A DNA stretch of 64,000 bases from Calycina herbarum (taxonomy: Eukaryota > Ascomycota > Leotiomycetes > Helotiales > Pezizellaceae). The stretch is from contig LLEY01000082.1 of assembly GCA_001414485.1 (NCBI GenBank), positions 124,001 through 188,000 on the forward strand, in the 5' to 3' direction. A program made the position numbers and the translations under genes. The notes below the pieces were generated by a model. The model did not search any database and was not told where the DNA came from. It worked only from the letters and a program-made list of their open reading frames with translations. Positions 43,130 through 54,344 of this stretch are shown in pieces; position 1 is the stretch's first letter, and each line of letters begins with the position of its first letter.

Positions 43130-43630
43130 GAATTCTAACATTCAAGATAGGTTCCAAATTCCAAGAGTAGAGTTAAGTTACCAGGAAGTCCTAATTTTTA
43201 AAGGGAGGTTTGAAGTTCATATACAGGTTAAGGTTCAAGTCGAGGTGCGAATTTCAAGCGTAGCTTTTCAGTTTCAGTGAAGGCCTAGAATTTGAGGGGA
43301 AGGCGAAAGGTGAAGAGCAGCTTTAAGTTCATAAGCAGCAACAACATTCAAGGAGAGTTTCTAAGTTTAAGAGTAGCTTCAAAATTCAAGTGGAGCTTCA
43401 ATTTCCAAGAAGAGCTTCTACATTTTTGAGGGAAGTTTCTTAATTCAACAACTTTCTCTCGTTCAAAAAGCGCCACAAAGTTCCTAGTTAAAGCAAGCAT
43501 TCGCGGATGTATAAGCATTCGAAAGGAACTACAAAGTCATAAAGCAGATTCGAAGTTAATAACATTTTCAACATCTAAAGAGAGTTTCTACGTTTAAGAT
43601 AAGCTTCGGGGTTTAAGAAAAACTCGACAT
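43130..43630. repeat. Degenerate ~20-bp minisatellite (TTCAAGAGGAGCTTCAAA-like)
   Basis: Units of 18-21 bp such as TTCAAGGAGAGTTTCTAAG, TTAAGAGTAGCTTCAAAA, TTCAAGTGGAGCTTCAAT and CCAAGAAGAGCTTCTACA follow head to tail, clearest at about 43340-43450 and weaker on both sides. Confidence 0.6.
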
Positions 43631-43739
43631 TCAAGGAATTATTATCATAATTAAGTAATTCGAAGTTTCTTCTATTACAACAGTTGAATAGAACTTGAAG
43701 TTCGCGTAACTAGCTCTTAATCATTAAAATTTTCTGGCC

Positions 43740-44110
43740 TGTTCACAGAATATCTTTAAGACAAAGTAAGTTAATACAAACAATTTCTGTGTTAGCAAAC
43801 CTTACTGTTTTTCAATCGCTTAAGTTGATTCAATTAGTTTCAATTCTCTCGAAGCTTTGACACAATATCTCAAAATAGAGCAAGTTACTACAAGAACTTG
43901 CTACTTTATCGACCCTCAATGAAATTCATTACTGTAAGTTCATTTAAACAATTTAGATTCTCTTAAAGTTCCCACATAATAAATGAGAAACAAACAAGTT
44001 ACGAAAACGCATCTAAAACCGGGAGCTTTAAATACCTGTAAGTACACACAAATAATTCAAATTCTCCAGCTCTTCCCATATATTAAGATAATTCAAACCA
44101 ATTCAAGACG
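43740..44110. repeat. Degenerate ~120-bp repeat, three partial units
   Basis: Segments starting near 43808, 43930 and 44035 share GTAAGTT(C)-ATT, AATTTAGATTCTCTT and CACA-TAT-AA in the same order. The third unit is incomplete. Confidence 0.35.
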
Positions 44111-44642
44111 GGCCTTGACTTACGTTGCAGAAATCACTCATTAATTTATTCACTCCTTCACTGAGATACAGAAGTTACAAAAAGGTATCATGGGAATCTC
44201 ATTATTTTCATGAAGGGTGGTTTCAATCATGTCCAGAATACCACGAAAACATCCCAAACTCAGGAAGAAAAACCGCATAATCATTAGTTTCTAAATCAAT
44301 GATTTCCGAGACTCTTCAGGGTGGTACCCTCACTGATTTCCAATGGCCACATCAAATCCCCACCATTTCCTCCGGTAACGAGAAAACTCGATCTTGTGTT
44401 GGATGATCAACTTCTGGTCGCAGGAAAGCAAACTTTCGCTTGGTGCCTTGACCGCTCTTGCTGGGTGGTTGCGTATCTTGTTTTGGGCGCTGTGCGGCTT
44501 CGGAACCAGTTCTCCCATATCTTGAGGAATCCCGTCTGGACCGACGATATATCTCTGTAGTTGATCGATAATGTTTGACAAATTCTGGCTAGAATGAAAG
44601 AATTAGAATACAAGATATCGCGTAAGAGGGTTGAGAAATAGC

Positions 44643-45888
44643 TTATATTTGTTTCAAGATAGTATTCCAAGTAGAAATGTTAAAACAACTCTTTAGCTCG
44701 ACGGCAAGTATTGACCCAATTCCACCGATGATCGGAAGAACTGGTACGGATAAAGTGCCCAACAACGACAAAGGTACTCCCCCAAGGTAGTTGATGATAT
44801 TTTGAAGAGTGGAGAGATCACCAGCCGGAGGACGACTCTTGATTACCAATATTCCCACCAAGAGATTGGTTATGTAGTAGTACGTATATGACAACTGATT
44901 TCCGATTTTCGATTGAAGGTCGCGTTTTACGCCACTAACACTCTGTAACAAGATTTCTCTCTGCGTTGAGTCTATGGGGTACCGCAGAGTCACACAAAAC
45001 TCCAAGAAGCGATATATTTTGTTCCAGGGATGTAGCCAAGAGGAGGGTGTTGCGACGTCGAGTGAATCAGATGTGGTTGCCCCGTTTCCGTCTAAGAGGT
45101 AGCAGTTATCGAGAAGAATGCCATCGTCAAGAATCTCAGCGGGATATAGGACATTGGCTTGCCGTCCTCGCATAAGTGGCATTGCGCCGAACACCACGGA
45201 AGAGTAGATGTCGATCATATACGCTCACCAAAACTGCCTCAAATGCTAGCTGGTAGAGCCAGATGAACACGATTTCAACAAGAACTCACAAGATGTCTTC
45301 GAATTTGAACATCAAGAGTCGTCCAAAGAGAGCACTAGTTCTTCTCGTCATAGAGCTGCTTAGTTGCTACAAACGTTCCGTAAAGACCCATATACCTATG
45401 AATGATGTGATATGTCCGTTTGGATACCGTACATTGTCATCAAAACCCATGAAATCGAGCCCCGCACTGTCTTCCATATTGCCGAAGCCATAAGATAATA
45501 TCGCTCAGCTGTAGTAAAAAAAAGCCTGGTCAGCCCTGGTCAAAGGAGAGACCACATGTAAAGGCTCCATCGCCAATGCGAGCAGCTGTGAGTGCGCAGA
45601 GCGCAAGCAAGCAAACGACGGAGGGGATGGCTATGGCGTAAACGCGGTCTTTGATCGCTCTTCTCAAAGTCGGTGCGTGAAAAATGGGAATCCTAAGATT
45701 GGTGTAAGCTAATTTTCCATAGATTGTAGAGAAATGACGCGGTGGAAGGTTGAAAACTACACTGGATAGACGTGAGTTAAATAAGCCTCGCCCAAGGAGA
45801 CAACCAGCTCTTCATGCTCGAGCAAAAGGCCATTGGCTGTATCGATTTCCGTCATGACGCTAGCAATGCTGCTACCGTCTGAATCCAT
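44643..45888 (-). pseudogene. Relic of a fungal-specific transcription factor (middle homology region)
   Basis: On the minus strand an ATG at 45888 begins an exon ending AYLTHVYP. A GTAGTT...CTTAG intron joins it to IPIFHAPTLRRAIKD and PSVVCLLALCALTAARIGDG. That arrangement is typical of the fungal_trans domain of Zn2Cys6 regulators. A second GT-AG intron (GTCTCTCC...CTACAG) leads to AERYYLMASAIWKTVRGS. After that the reading is interrupted: a stop stands within FW-stop-AYMIDIYSS, where the family normally has a sense codon. The last exon (44643-45218) then reads MRGRQANVLYPAEI and on to TILKQI. No Cys6 DNA-binding cluster is seen upstream. Probably a dead or very diverged gene; a missed intron is possible. 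Confidence 0.5.
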
Positions 45889-48199
45889 TGTGTTTGTGAT
45901 GTTGCCGGTTGCTTGCAAGATTTTGGTGTTGACAAATGGCGGTAGTGGAAAACGCAGAAGTTGGCGCGTCGTTCATGAAGCGATTCTAGTCGACGGCAAC
46001 GGTTGCTACATCTTATGAACACACACGAATAAAAATTGTACTATATATAACAGCATAACTAAAGTCAACGCAAGGAAACCCAATTTCTTAACAGTCTGAT
46101 ATTCTCTCGTACAATAAGCCTTCTAGTACAATTTAGTTTAACTTAAATTACTGAAAACAAATTTTTTAATGTTTTCTCATACAACACCTATTGCATCTGA
46201 AGAACCTTTGTTAAAAGATAATTATACTGGATGTCTAGAATAATCAATTCAATCATAAGGAGAACCAGAATAACAGTCATCTCATATTCTCTTGTATAAT
46301 TAATATTGTAGTACAATTTAGTTATCTGACTTGAATTACTGAAAACGCAATTTCTCATGTTTTCTCGTCCAATGGTCGCTGTATCTTAAGAAAACTTGCG
46401 GGATGATATTCTATTAAATACTCTAAAATATTCAAATTAAGCGTAAAAGATTCCAGACTTTTAATTACCATCTTATATTCCCTCGAATAAGAAAGATTTT
46501 AGTATAATGTAGTTTTCTGAACTAAATACCAAAATTCCAATATCTCGTATTATTTTGTGCAGTGGTGACTATATCTTAAAAATACTGGTTAAAAGATATT
46601 GTTCCAGACTTTTAGAGTAACCAGATAAATCGCAAGGAGAATCAATATCTCAACCATCCTATGCACTCTCGGAATTCTGAATCTTCTAGAGTAATGGAAT
46701 TAACAACAAGGAAATCAGAGTCGCAATCATCCCATATTCACTCGAATAAAGAATTCTCTAGGACAATTTTGTCATTTGGCTGTACGCTAGATATACAAAT
46801 TGAAAATGACCACAATTCGATACCCAGTGTACATCCGGTCTATATGAGATGTACCAACGATGTGTAATAATCGAAATATAGAAAGGAATTACGGTAAACG
46901 CATCTTCAAACGCCCTTTTGAGTAACGCTCGATATTCTAACACGTCGAGAAATGAGAGGATGACTGATTAGCTTTAAGCGAAACTTCTTACGTAGAAGTA
47001 AATAGTGAGCATGCATTAGGATACTCGAGGATTCGCTGAATTTCCCCCACAAAATCTTGGTCTGGAAAAATTTAATGAATCATAGAAGTTTGAGATGGTG
47101 GTATGAAATTCAGATACAAAAAGGAGATAGAGATCCTCTGTTCGGGTTTCTCGAAAATCACGCGCCGATTTTCATAAATTCCATGAATGTGGAAGTACTG
47201 CATCTGAGAAGCGAATCACAAGCATACATTTCGAGGCAAAGCTAGGAAACGCTATCTGGAAATTGAAATTCAAAGCATCACTCGCGTCGACCGCTAATTT
47301 GACATGCCCCTGGAATACCACGATTAACTAAGAAAAAAGCGGAATTGTAAGGCCATTCACTTTCGGAAAAGAGTTGTTTAGAACTCCCGGAGCAAACACC
47401 AGAACAAAACACTAGTACAAAGAAGAGAGATCATGTGACTGGTATGGATATCGCATCAAAACTGGATAGTGATCTGAACTCTTACTGAAAAAAGAAACCC
47501 CCTTTCTAACTCAAATCTCTCATCACTAAGGGGTGGAAAAATTAGTCATCGCCACTAACCCTCATGTCCTCTCGAACATTGAGCCAATAATCATTTACAC
47601 TGATGCTGCGTGTTGAAATCTTGGTATTTATAAGCGGCATGAGATAGAAGTATGAGATGATCAGGCACGAGATTGCAGATTATGCATTGGAACGGCACCG
47701 ATGCATATACATCAGCTCAATTGATGGGTTTGCATGGGTGTTCGCTCCACACAGAAAGGTCTTAGTAATTATGCCCATGTGGAGGGGTAATACAGCATCC
47801 CACCGGAAGACTTTTGCTGCTCAAGAAACATGGATGTATGTGATCATGCGGCTCAAGCCTAGGCACAGCATCGATAAACAACGTCATGCTGTCAGCATGG
47901 CGTTCGGGGGTAACACGCAATTCAATAAAAAGTCTTCAGGTACGGAACTCCGCTCCCATTTCCAACATTCACAGTCCAGGTTGGATGTTGGATTCCGCCT
48001 TGGAGATATTCATGTAAGCTTACAATATGGAAAGAAATTGTAAAAATTGCACTGCATTTGACTTCGGGTTGACAATTGGCATGTCAGCTTACAGTAATGG
48101 GATGTTATACTTAAGCTGAGGGTACCAAGTGATGTCCGATCTTTTGTTGCCCAACCTTCTCTACTGTGAAATCGAGTCTCCTTGACCACGACGCTCATC
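45889..48199. other. AT-rich intergenic region, gene-poor
   Basis: Contains the ~185-bp satellite (46094-46790, separate entry) and a 128-residue plus-strand ATG frame at 47657-48043 with no recognisable family. Otherwise nothing is supported. Confidence 0.5.
46094..46790. repeat. Degenerate ~185-bp satellite, five starts
   Basis: The motif ATTCTCTCGTACAATAA-like recurs at 46101, 46285, 46477, 46663 and 46736. In each complete unit it is followed by TAGTACAATTTAGTT, CTGAA-TAC, TTTTCTC-TACAA and CTGTATCTTAAGAA-like words in the same order. The intervals are 184, 192 and 186 bp, then a shortened 73 bp. Confidence 0.65.
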
Positions 48200-49361
48200 A
48201 TGCTTCCAAAGGTAGCGCTTCTTTTCATTGCGGTTTTAGGGCTGGCTGCAGCCCTACCCCAAGTTGATCTAGTAACCGGTGGGAAAAGTAGCTGCAAACC
48301 ATTCAGCGGTAACTTTACTATCGATCAGTACCAGCTGTACCCCGAGAACTCAGACTTTGACTTCAAGTCTTGTCTTCTGTACATCAGGTTGGTCTCCAAT
48401 TTTACTTCGTGGATTTGAATGGCACGAAAAAGAAGAACAGTCACTAACGCGCGGGTATTTGAAAAGCTCCCTTTACAACGCCACCGTGGTCGTTTACGAT
48501 CCTTATGCCGCAAAAGTCGTCGACATTCTGAAGTTTCCGGGAATCGCCAATAACCCAGCTTTCCACTTGGCGGGTATAGAGGTTGATGAGAGGACGGGAC
48601 TTATATCCATCATGCCAAACACAGCTGCAGCCTTTGACACAAATGGTGCAGATGTATCAGGAACCAACTACCTCATCCAATGGGACCCATCAACGAAAAG
48701 AGTCGTGTACCAAGTCAACTTGACCGAGACAACACAGGGACTATACGGAGGTTTCCAAGATATTGCCCATGATCCATCCAGTAACACCTATGTGGTGAGC
48801 ACATTTGGTTCTAGCATCCTGAAAATCTCCAAAGATGGAAAGAAAGTCACCCCATGGTGGGTATCTCAGCCCATCAACAACTCTATAGTGGGGACAGAAG
48901 GACTAGCAGCAAACGAATGGACCTTACTTTCCAATGATAGAGCAGGAGAGCTGTATAAGTTCGATATGCGAGCCGAGCAAGGAGTGAAAGTCACTGTACC
49001 CATATCCCCACCAACGAACCTCGGATGGAGCGACGCTATTTTCCTTCCACCCAAGTATAAAGGCACTGTTCTTCTTGTGGCACAACACGACTTGGACTCG
49101 GCTGGAGTGGCGGTATTGAGATCTCGGGATGGAACGTGGCAGACAGCTGAGTTTTTGGGCCAAGTTCCTTGGGCACAAGGGCTCGGACCCTGGACGAATA
49201 CTACTACTTGGGTCGTTGCGACTGTAGAGATTGCCGATAGTCTGTATATCGAATTGGAGAACTTTTTGGATACGCCAGTCCCCGGGTCGACAGCTGGAAG
49301 CAGATCCCTATTCCCATGGATAGATATTACCAAGGAGGTGGCAGCACTGGTTGGAGCATAA
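48200..49361 (+). CDS. Secreted TRI14-like protein
   Basis: Two exons, 48200-48387 and 48467-49361, with a 79-nt intron (branch CACTAAC), give 360 residues. A signal peptide (MLPKVALLFIAVLGLAAALP) is followed by NFTIDQYQLYPENSDFDFKS, then SLYNATVVVYDP, NYLIQWDPSTKRVVYQVNLT, GGFQDIAHDPSSNTYVVSTF and LPPKYKGTVLLVAQHDLDSA. These blocks match fungal TRI14-like proteins, probably a beta-propeller fold related to SMP-30/NHL lactonase-like proteins. TRI14 itself lies in trichothecene clusters of Fusarium and affects plant colonisation; many fungi carry homologues outside any such cluster, as here, where no other cluster gene is present. The biochemical activity is unknown. Several N-glycosylation sequons fit secretion. 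It is the only intact gene seen between 42.6 and 54.3 kb. Confidence 0.82.
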
Positions 49362-51132
49362 TTTTCGGAGAAGTTGCGCGTGTGGGAGGCTGGTTGAATC
49401 GAGGGAGGGGATTGATATTTATGTTGAGAGCAGAATCAGAGGACGTCGGGGCTTGTGGTGGAACTGATGGAATATGGTAGTTAGCATAGGTGTTCTTCTG
49501 CATATAAAATCTTTGATCATCGCTTTGCATACCATGAATTTGAGCAATGGTGATCAGAGAGCATAGCCATCAGGTTGTGTTCAGATGCTAATGATTGTGA
49601 TGCCCCGCCCCGCATCTCTTTGCAAGGTGCATATCGGATCGGAATAACTAAGGGGCTGGACATAAACCGAAATAAGAAGGGGTGCGCAAGCTTGAAATTC
49701 ACAATTAAAGATCCTTTATTATCCTTCTCTACTTGCGCAACACCAAATCAAATTTACAGCAGGATATGATAAATAAAATTTCCTAGATGAATGTACTAGA
49801 TTTTCAGCACACTCCTTGTAAAGTCCTTCCAGTGCTTGTAACCCTCTTACGCCCACTGTGCTCTGGTACTTTGATATCGACAGCGGCAGTCAAAACGGAG
49901 CGGAAATACTAAATAGATTCATTATCAGATTGTGATAGTATTACAGCGTAGTCTGGCGATATAGAAGATTTGAAGGGAAAGGCGGGTGATGGACAAGAGA
50001 GGAAGGAGAGAGCTGGCGTGTGTAGATTCTCCTTATTGGAAATGGATTGAGATGGTCTCGCTGGTTCTGTTCTTGCTCCCGACGATGGCGGTATTGGTGA
50101 AGTCGACCGGTGTCAAAATTCCAGGCGACTGGACTGAGAGCTGGGAAGGCTCAGCTGAGAATGAAACGTCGTTTTCCTTTTTGTGTATTACTTCTACGTG
50201 ACACCTTCCTTGATACCACAAGCTCTTGCGGACAAACACAAGCCATTGTATAGAAGTCGGGAGCAGCTTAAAGATGGTGTTACTCTAACATCTAAATCGA
50301 CTGATATATACAATATTATATACAATATTGCTGTGGACCCGATTTCACCTCTTCTTATTAGAATCCTCTACTTTGGCTTACAGGTCACGTAGACTTGCCA
50401 CCTACCTTCTTTCAGATCTATGGCGCGGATACGTTAAGAGACGAGACTTTAATATATGAGCGAGAGTTAAGGTTGGAAAGTGGTGTTAAGACAAAAGTTA
50501 TTATGTATAACGGCCTACAGCATATCTTCTGGTACAATTATCCAGCTCACTCCGCGAGCAAGAAACATGCCTAAGATACAATTCTTGGGCTTGGCTAGTT
50601 ACTCGGGAAGGAGGTTCAAAAGTAGTGTTTCTTGAAATCCAAAATCTATGTTCCAGTCTTAGTCCATTTACTCGGGTGCTCTCTATCCATAGATACGGTT
50701 CGCCTTAATGCGATCGGTTCTGTGATTGGTCAACTTGAAAAGGGGTTGAATTATTCAAGCGAGGACCCGTTCTCATAACCAACTCACTTGTTCCAGAAGA
50801 CTGGATTGACAAATGGCTCACGATGGCCCAATCCGCTCGCATAATCGTTTCAATTGTCCCAGCAGACCTAGGATAACGAACCCCGATTATCCCAAACTGC
50901 TCGAATGATGAATTCCATTGTCCGAAGGTATCTAGGAGAATCAAGAAATTCACATGAGCTTCGTCTTAATCAACCACCCTGAGATTTGCCGTGGCTATTC
51001 TCCACAATCACCCAGCCACGCAGCACTTCAACATGAAGCCTTAGCAAACTAAATGGACCCTTGCCGACCCATGAAATAATAGTCGGAGTATTATTTGGGG
51101 AAACGCTTGGCAGCAGAAATGAAGGGGGCTCA
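49362..51132. other. Intergenic with palindromic-repeat array
   Basis: Units of the ~24-bp palindrome start near 50787, 50823, 50853, 50886 and 50917. A 70-residue plus-strand ATG frame at 49989-50201 has one possible membrane segment (VSLVLFLLPTMAVLV) but no family; I do not call it. Confidence 0.5.
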
Positions 51133-51890
51133 AACCTCCGACGAACCCTAATAGCAACCGGCGTCCAATGTCTCCAACAAGCCTAAGGCAATTCCCTCAT
51201 AGGCTCCTACTAAACCATCTTCTTTCTAGCTCTTGGAATTCCCAATGTCTATAAAATCTCCATCCTCACCATGGTGATAGCTAGTATCTTCGCCTTCTAT
51301 ATCCCCGATCGTTTCAGTCGACAATGGATCCTTTTCAGTTCTTCGATTATAATGAGTATTTGTATATGTACCGTTGGAGCAGTGAATGGCGCTGCAAACC
51401 TCCAAAGTGATACCGCGACAAATGCCTCCATAGCATTTTTATTCATCTGGCAACCTTTCGCCTCCGTAGGATGGAGTTCCTGCGTCTGGATGGCTACCAC
51501 TGAAACACCTACCCTCCCTCCAACTGCGCAAGAAGACTATCACGATTACCACTTTCACGGGCTTTTGCGTCTCAATCATTGTTAATTTTTCTCAGTCCTT
51601 TCATCCAGGATAAAGGCTATGATGGTTTAGGGGGACGAATCAGTTTCTTGTATGGTGGGATTTCAATCCTTACTACGCTTTAGGTGTTCTTTGTCCTTCC
51701 CGAGACAGGGATCCAAAGTATTATAGAGCTGGATGAGTTGTTTTATAATAAGGTAAGTGCTTAGGGGTTTAGGAAGTATCAGACGAGTGGGTAGGGGGCG
51801 CAGTTGACGGAGGCAGAGGCTGTTACTCATTAGGGTAATAGAGAGGTAATGTTGAAGAAGATGGAAGTAGAGTTAGAGAGGGAGTGTTGA
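51133..51890 (+). pseudogene. Relic of an MFS sugar transporter
   Basis: The plus strand reads RRTLIATGVQCLQQA and then, after in-frame stops, YIPDRFSRQWILFSSSIIMS and a VGWSSCVWMATTETPTL block, which is the maltose/hexose MFS transporter signature region with DRFxRR and the following helices. After about 51535 the frame shifts to FTGFCVSIIVNFSQSF and FVLPETG-QSIIELDELF (the PETG motif), again with stops. At least three stops and two frameshifts show that the gene is dead. The N-terminal helices are missing upstream of 51120. Base composition does not suggest a recent origin. Confidence 0.7.
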
Positions 51891-53279
51891 GTACACCTCA
51901 AGCGTTGAGTCGGCACGGTATTAGGCGCTCGAGATTTGGCGCAGTTTCACTTCTTCCTCAGAAAACGGAGGCGAATTGGTTGAATACCTCCTGCCTACTC
52001 CTCCTGTTATAATATCGATGGTTTTAATTATTTCAGGGACCTTAGGCGGGACGGGGAATGGACGCTTGACGACGATTGTCTTGTATGCTTCGCAGCGATC
52101 GGAAAATTATCGAGTTTTATTCCTGTGTTTCCCCTTTTCACATCCGAGCCAATATCGTCATATTGAAGTAGTAAGAGCTAGATTCAAGCGACCTTGGGAG
52201 AGGAGAAAATGGTGTGCCTGGGGATTTCGGATGACCAGTGACCTAATTTCTGCCCACACTGATTCTTCTAAACCGTCTTGGATAATACCTGCAATTGCCC
52301 TAGGTGTATTCCAAATAACCCATTCTTTGCGAAACCACCGTCACAGTTGAATGTTTAATGGACAACTGCCAATTCCGTTCCTTATATTCCGGATATTCAG
52401 CTTTTCCAATATTTGCACCCATATCAGAGGACAGGAGCTCGCTTTGGGCTTGGATCGGGTATGGTTTTGTTCGATATTCGTTCGCTGTCGAGGGGGCCTC
52501 GGCGAAGGTAAAGTTTCGGAAGTCTTGCTAATTTCGTTAGCTTTGATTCTTTTCCAATGAAAGAATGCAGTCTTAGGCAGTCCATTCCCAGCTTCCCGAA
52601 GATGCGCAGTACATGCAGTAGAAAAAGCATGGTTGCAACGATGACCCAATGAGCGGTAATGTAGGCTAGCCTCCAACTTTCCCGCAACGTATAGCTTCAT
52701 CGTCTTTAGTGTTCGTTTTTCGCAATATTGGTTTCGTAGCACCTATGATTGCAGTGCGACAAGAATATTGAATGTGCTATGATGTGTGAGGTGCTGGAAC
52801 TACCGGACGGTTCGATTTTTCGGCTTGAGGACTCGGAAAAGCCGTTTGTTTACTTGTAAACAGGGGGAAAGAGCCGATGATTTGAGACTCATTTCAATAC
52901 TTGGAATATGCCAGCAGCTCAATACGCAAGTGCGCAATCAACTCAGGGTTTGTGCCGAATTTGGTGTTCGTGGTCGAGCCATTTAGTGTGGGAAGATTAC
53001 TTTTCGCTATGAGGGGGCTTTTTTCGCTTCTTAATTAAAAAACAACTTGATTAGTCTTAGGGGACTCGGTCCGAGTAGAATATAGCTCGGGCCGACTATT
53101 CGAATCCTACTTTATATAGTTCCTAGTCACGTTTTGTTATTAATAATACAGAAATTCTCTTTAATTAGATTGAAATTCGGTTTATTTAAATACTAGTAAG
53201 TTTACTAAACTTCTAATCTTAATCTAGGTTTACAATAATACTTAAACAGTAGTAATCAAGTCTAATTACTTATATATAC

Positions 53280-53410
53280 TACTACCTAGAGTACTACTTG
53301 AGTAGTCAAGAGTAGCTACTCTACTCTACTCAAATGACTCGCTACTCAAACTCTACTCTACTCTACTTACGCTACTCTGAGTACTACTTGGGTAGTTGAG
53401 TAGTTTGTGC
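53280..53410. repeat. TAGAGTAGAGTAG-type array, second locus
   Basis: Words such as GAGTACTACTTGAGTAGT, CTACTCTACTCTACTC and GGGTAGTTGAGTAG match those at 12350-12470 and 12868-12972. Confidence 0.6.
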
Positions 53411-53968
53411 TTACACTGCTGGCAACATAAATACATCAAATTTCACTATATCAACTGGTGCACACTGTCGAAACGCGCCCACTCTCCTCAGTCCAAAGAT
53501 CCAATTTTCACAATGAATACTCAATGTAATTTTATCAACAAAAAAAAGGTGAGAACAATCCCCACATGCAGCTCTCTGTTCCTGGTAGTAGAGTAGATGG
53601 CCCCCCATACCCTGCCCCTTTAAGAGCTTAGCTATGTCCATCTATCAACGGGTCAGCATTGCGCTCCGGTGGCGGCTCAGGGGTAGAGATGGGTGGTGTT
53701 CATCCCTACTATACTGCCAGGGGCACATTGACCTCTGCCTTCACATCCTTGAGATGCGGCTTAGCTTGGGTACAGACTTAGTAGAGTTGCCAGGAATAGA
53801 GGCTGGTCATGGTTCTCACTCAGCAGCATTACAGTTACTGACAGGTGTATCTTGACAGGTTTCCGATCGAATAATGAGAATGTGGAGGAGAGGGGAGGGT
53901 GGTGAGGGTGGAGGAAGGGGGACTTGGGAGAATGTACTTTTTGTAAACATTGCAACACAATCCAAAAT

Positions 53969-54090
53969 ATTGCCCTAATCGTTTGGGACAATTGAAGTTT
54001 ATGGTTCCAAATATCTTGGGTAATACTTTAAATTGTTCTAAGTGATTAGAATAATCAACATGAATTCTCCTAAGAAGTTGGAATAACGAA
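53969..54090. repeat. Four palindromic-repeat units, 31-32 bp apart
   Basis: Starts at 53969 (ATTGCCCTAATCGTTTGGGA), 54001, 54032 (ATTGTTCTAAGTGATTAGAA) and 54064 (ATTCTCCTAAGAAGTTGGAA). Each unit is a 24-bp imperfect palindrome. Confidence 0.7.
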
Positions 54091-54344
54091 CGAAAGAGGC
54101 AGGTACGAACGAGAAGTATTTACTGCCGCTTTAACGAGAACTTTCGGGTGCTAATCAATATTACGATAGAAGGTCCTAGAAAATAAATTCGATATTTCTA
54201 GCGGTCTTATTTTTAATAACACAATCTCAATTTCTAACCGTCTTGCCTTATAAACTAGTTTTAAAATTTTACTTGACTTTTTCTTGTTTCCTTTCAGTTC
54301 CTCAAAACCTATATGTAACCTTGGGCTTTCGAATTCCTAATGAT

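Larger units (their letters stand above)
42532..44642. other. Gene-poor AT-rich region with degenerate tandem repeats
   Basis: Two repeat tracts lie here (43130-43630 and 43740-44110, listed separately). Short ORFs are unsupported, and nothing else is recognised. Confidence 0.55.
51891..54344. other. Gene-poor region with several short repeats
   Basis: Two palindromic-repeat units lie at 52262-52320 with starts 31 bp apart, and four units at 53969-54090. The TAGAGTAG-type array lies at 53280-53410. No gene is supported; long frames on both strands at 51976-52742 overlap each other and lack family features. Confidence 0.5.

Noticed and set aside
47657..48043. 128-codon plus-strand ORF before the TRI14-like gene
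   Set aside because: It starts with ATG, but composition and wording give no sign of a protein family, and it lies in repeat-rich DNA. It cannot be called without transcripts.
48200..49361. Trichothecene biosynthetic cluster
   Set aside because: Only a TRI14-like gene is present. No terpene synthase, acetyltransferase or cluster P450 lies near it, and such homologues are common in fungi without the pathway.
51976..52742. Long overlapping ORFs on both strands
   Set aside because: They overlap antisense to each other and cross palindromic-repeat units; the peptide text has no family pattern.
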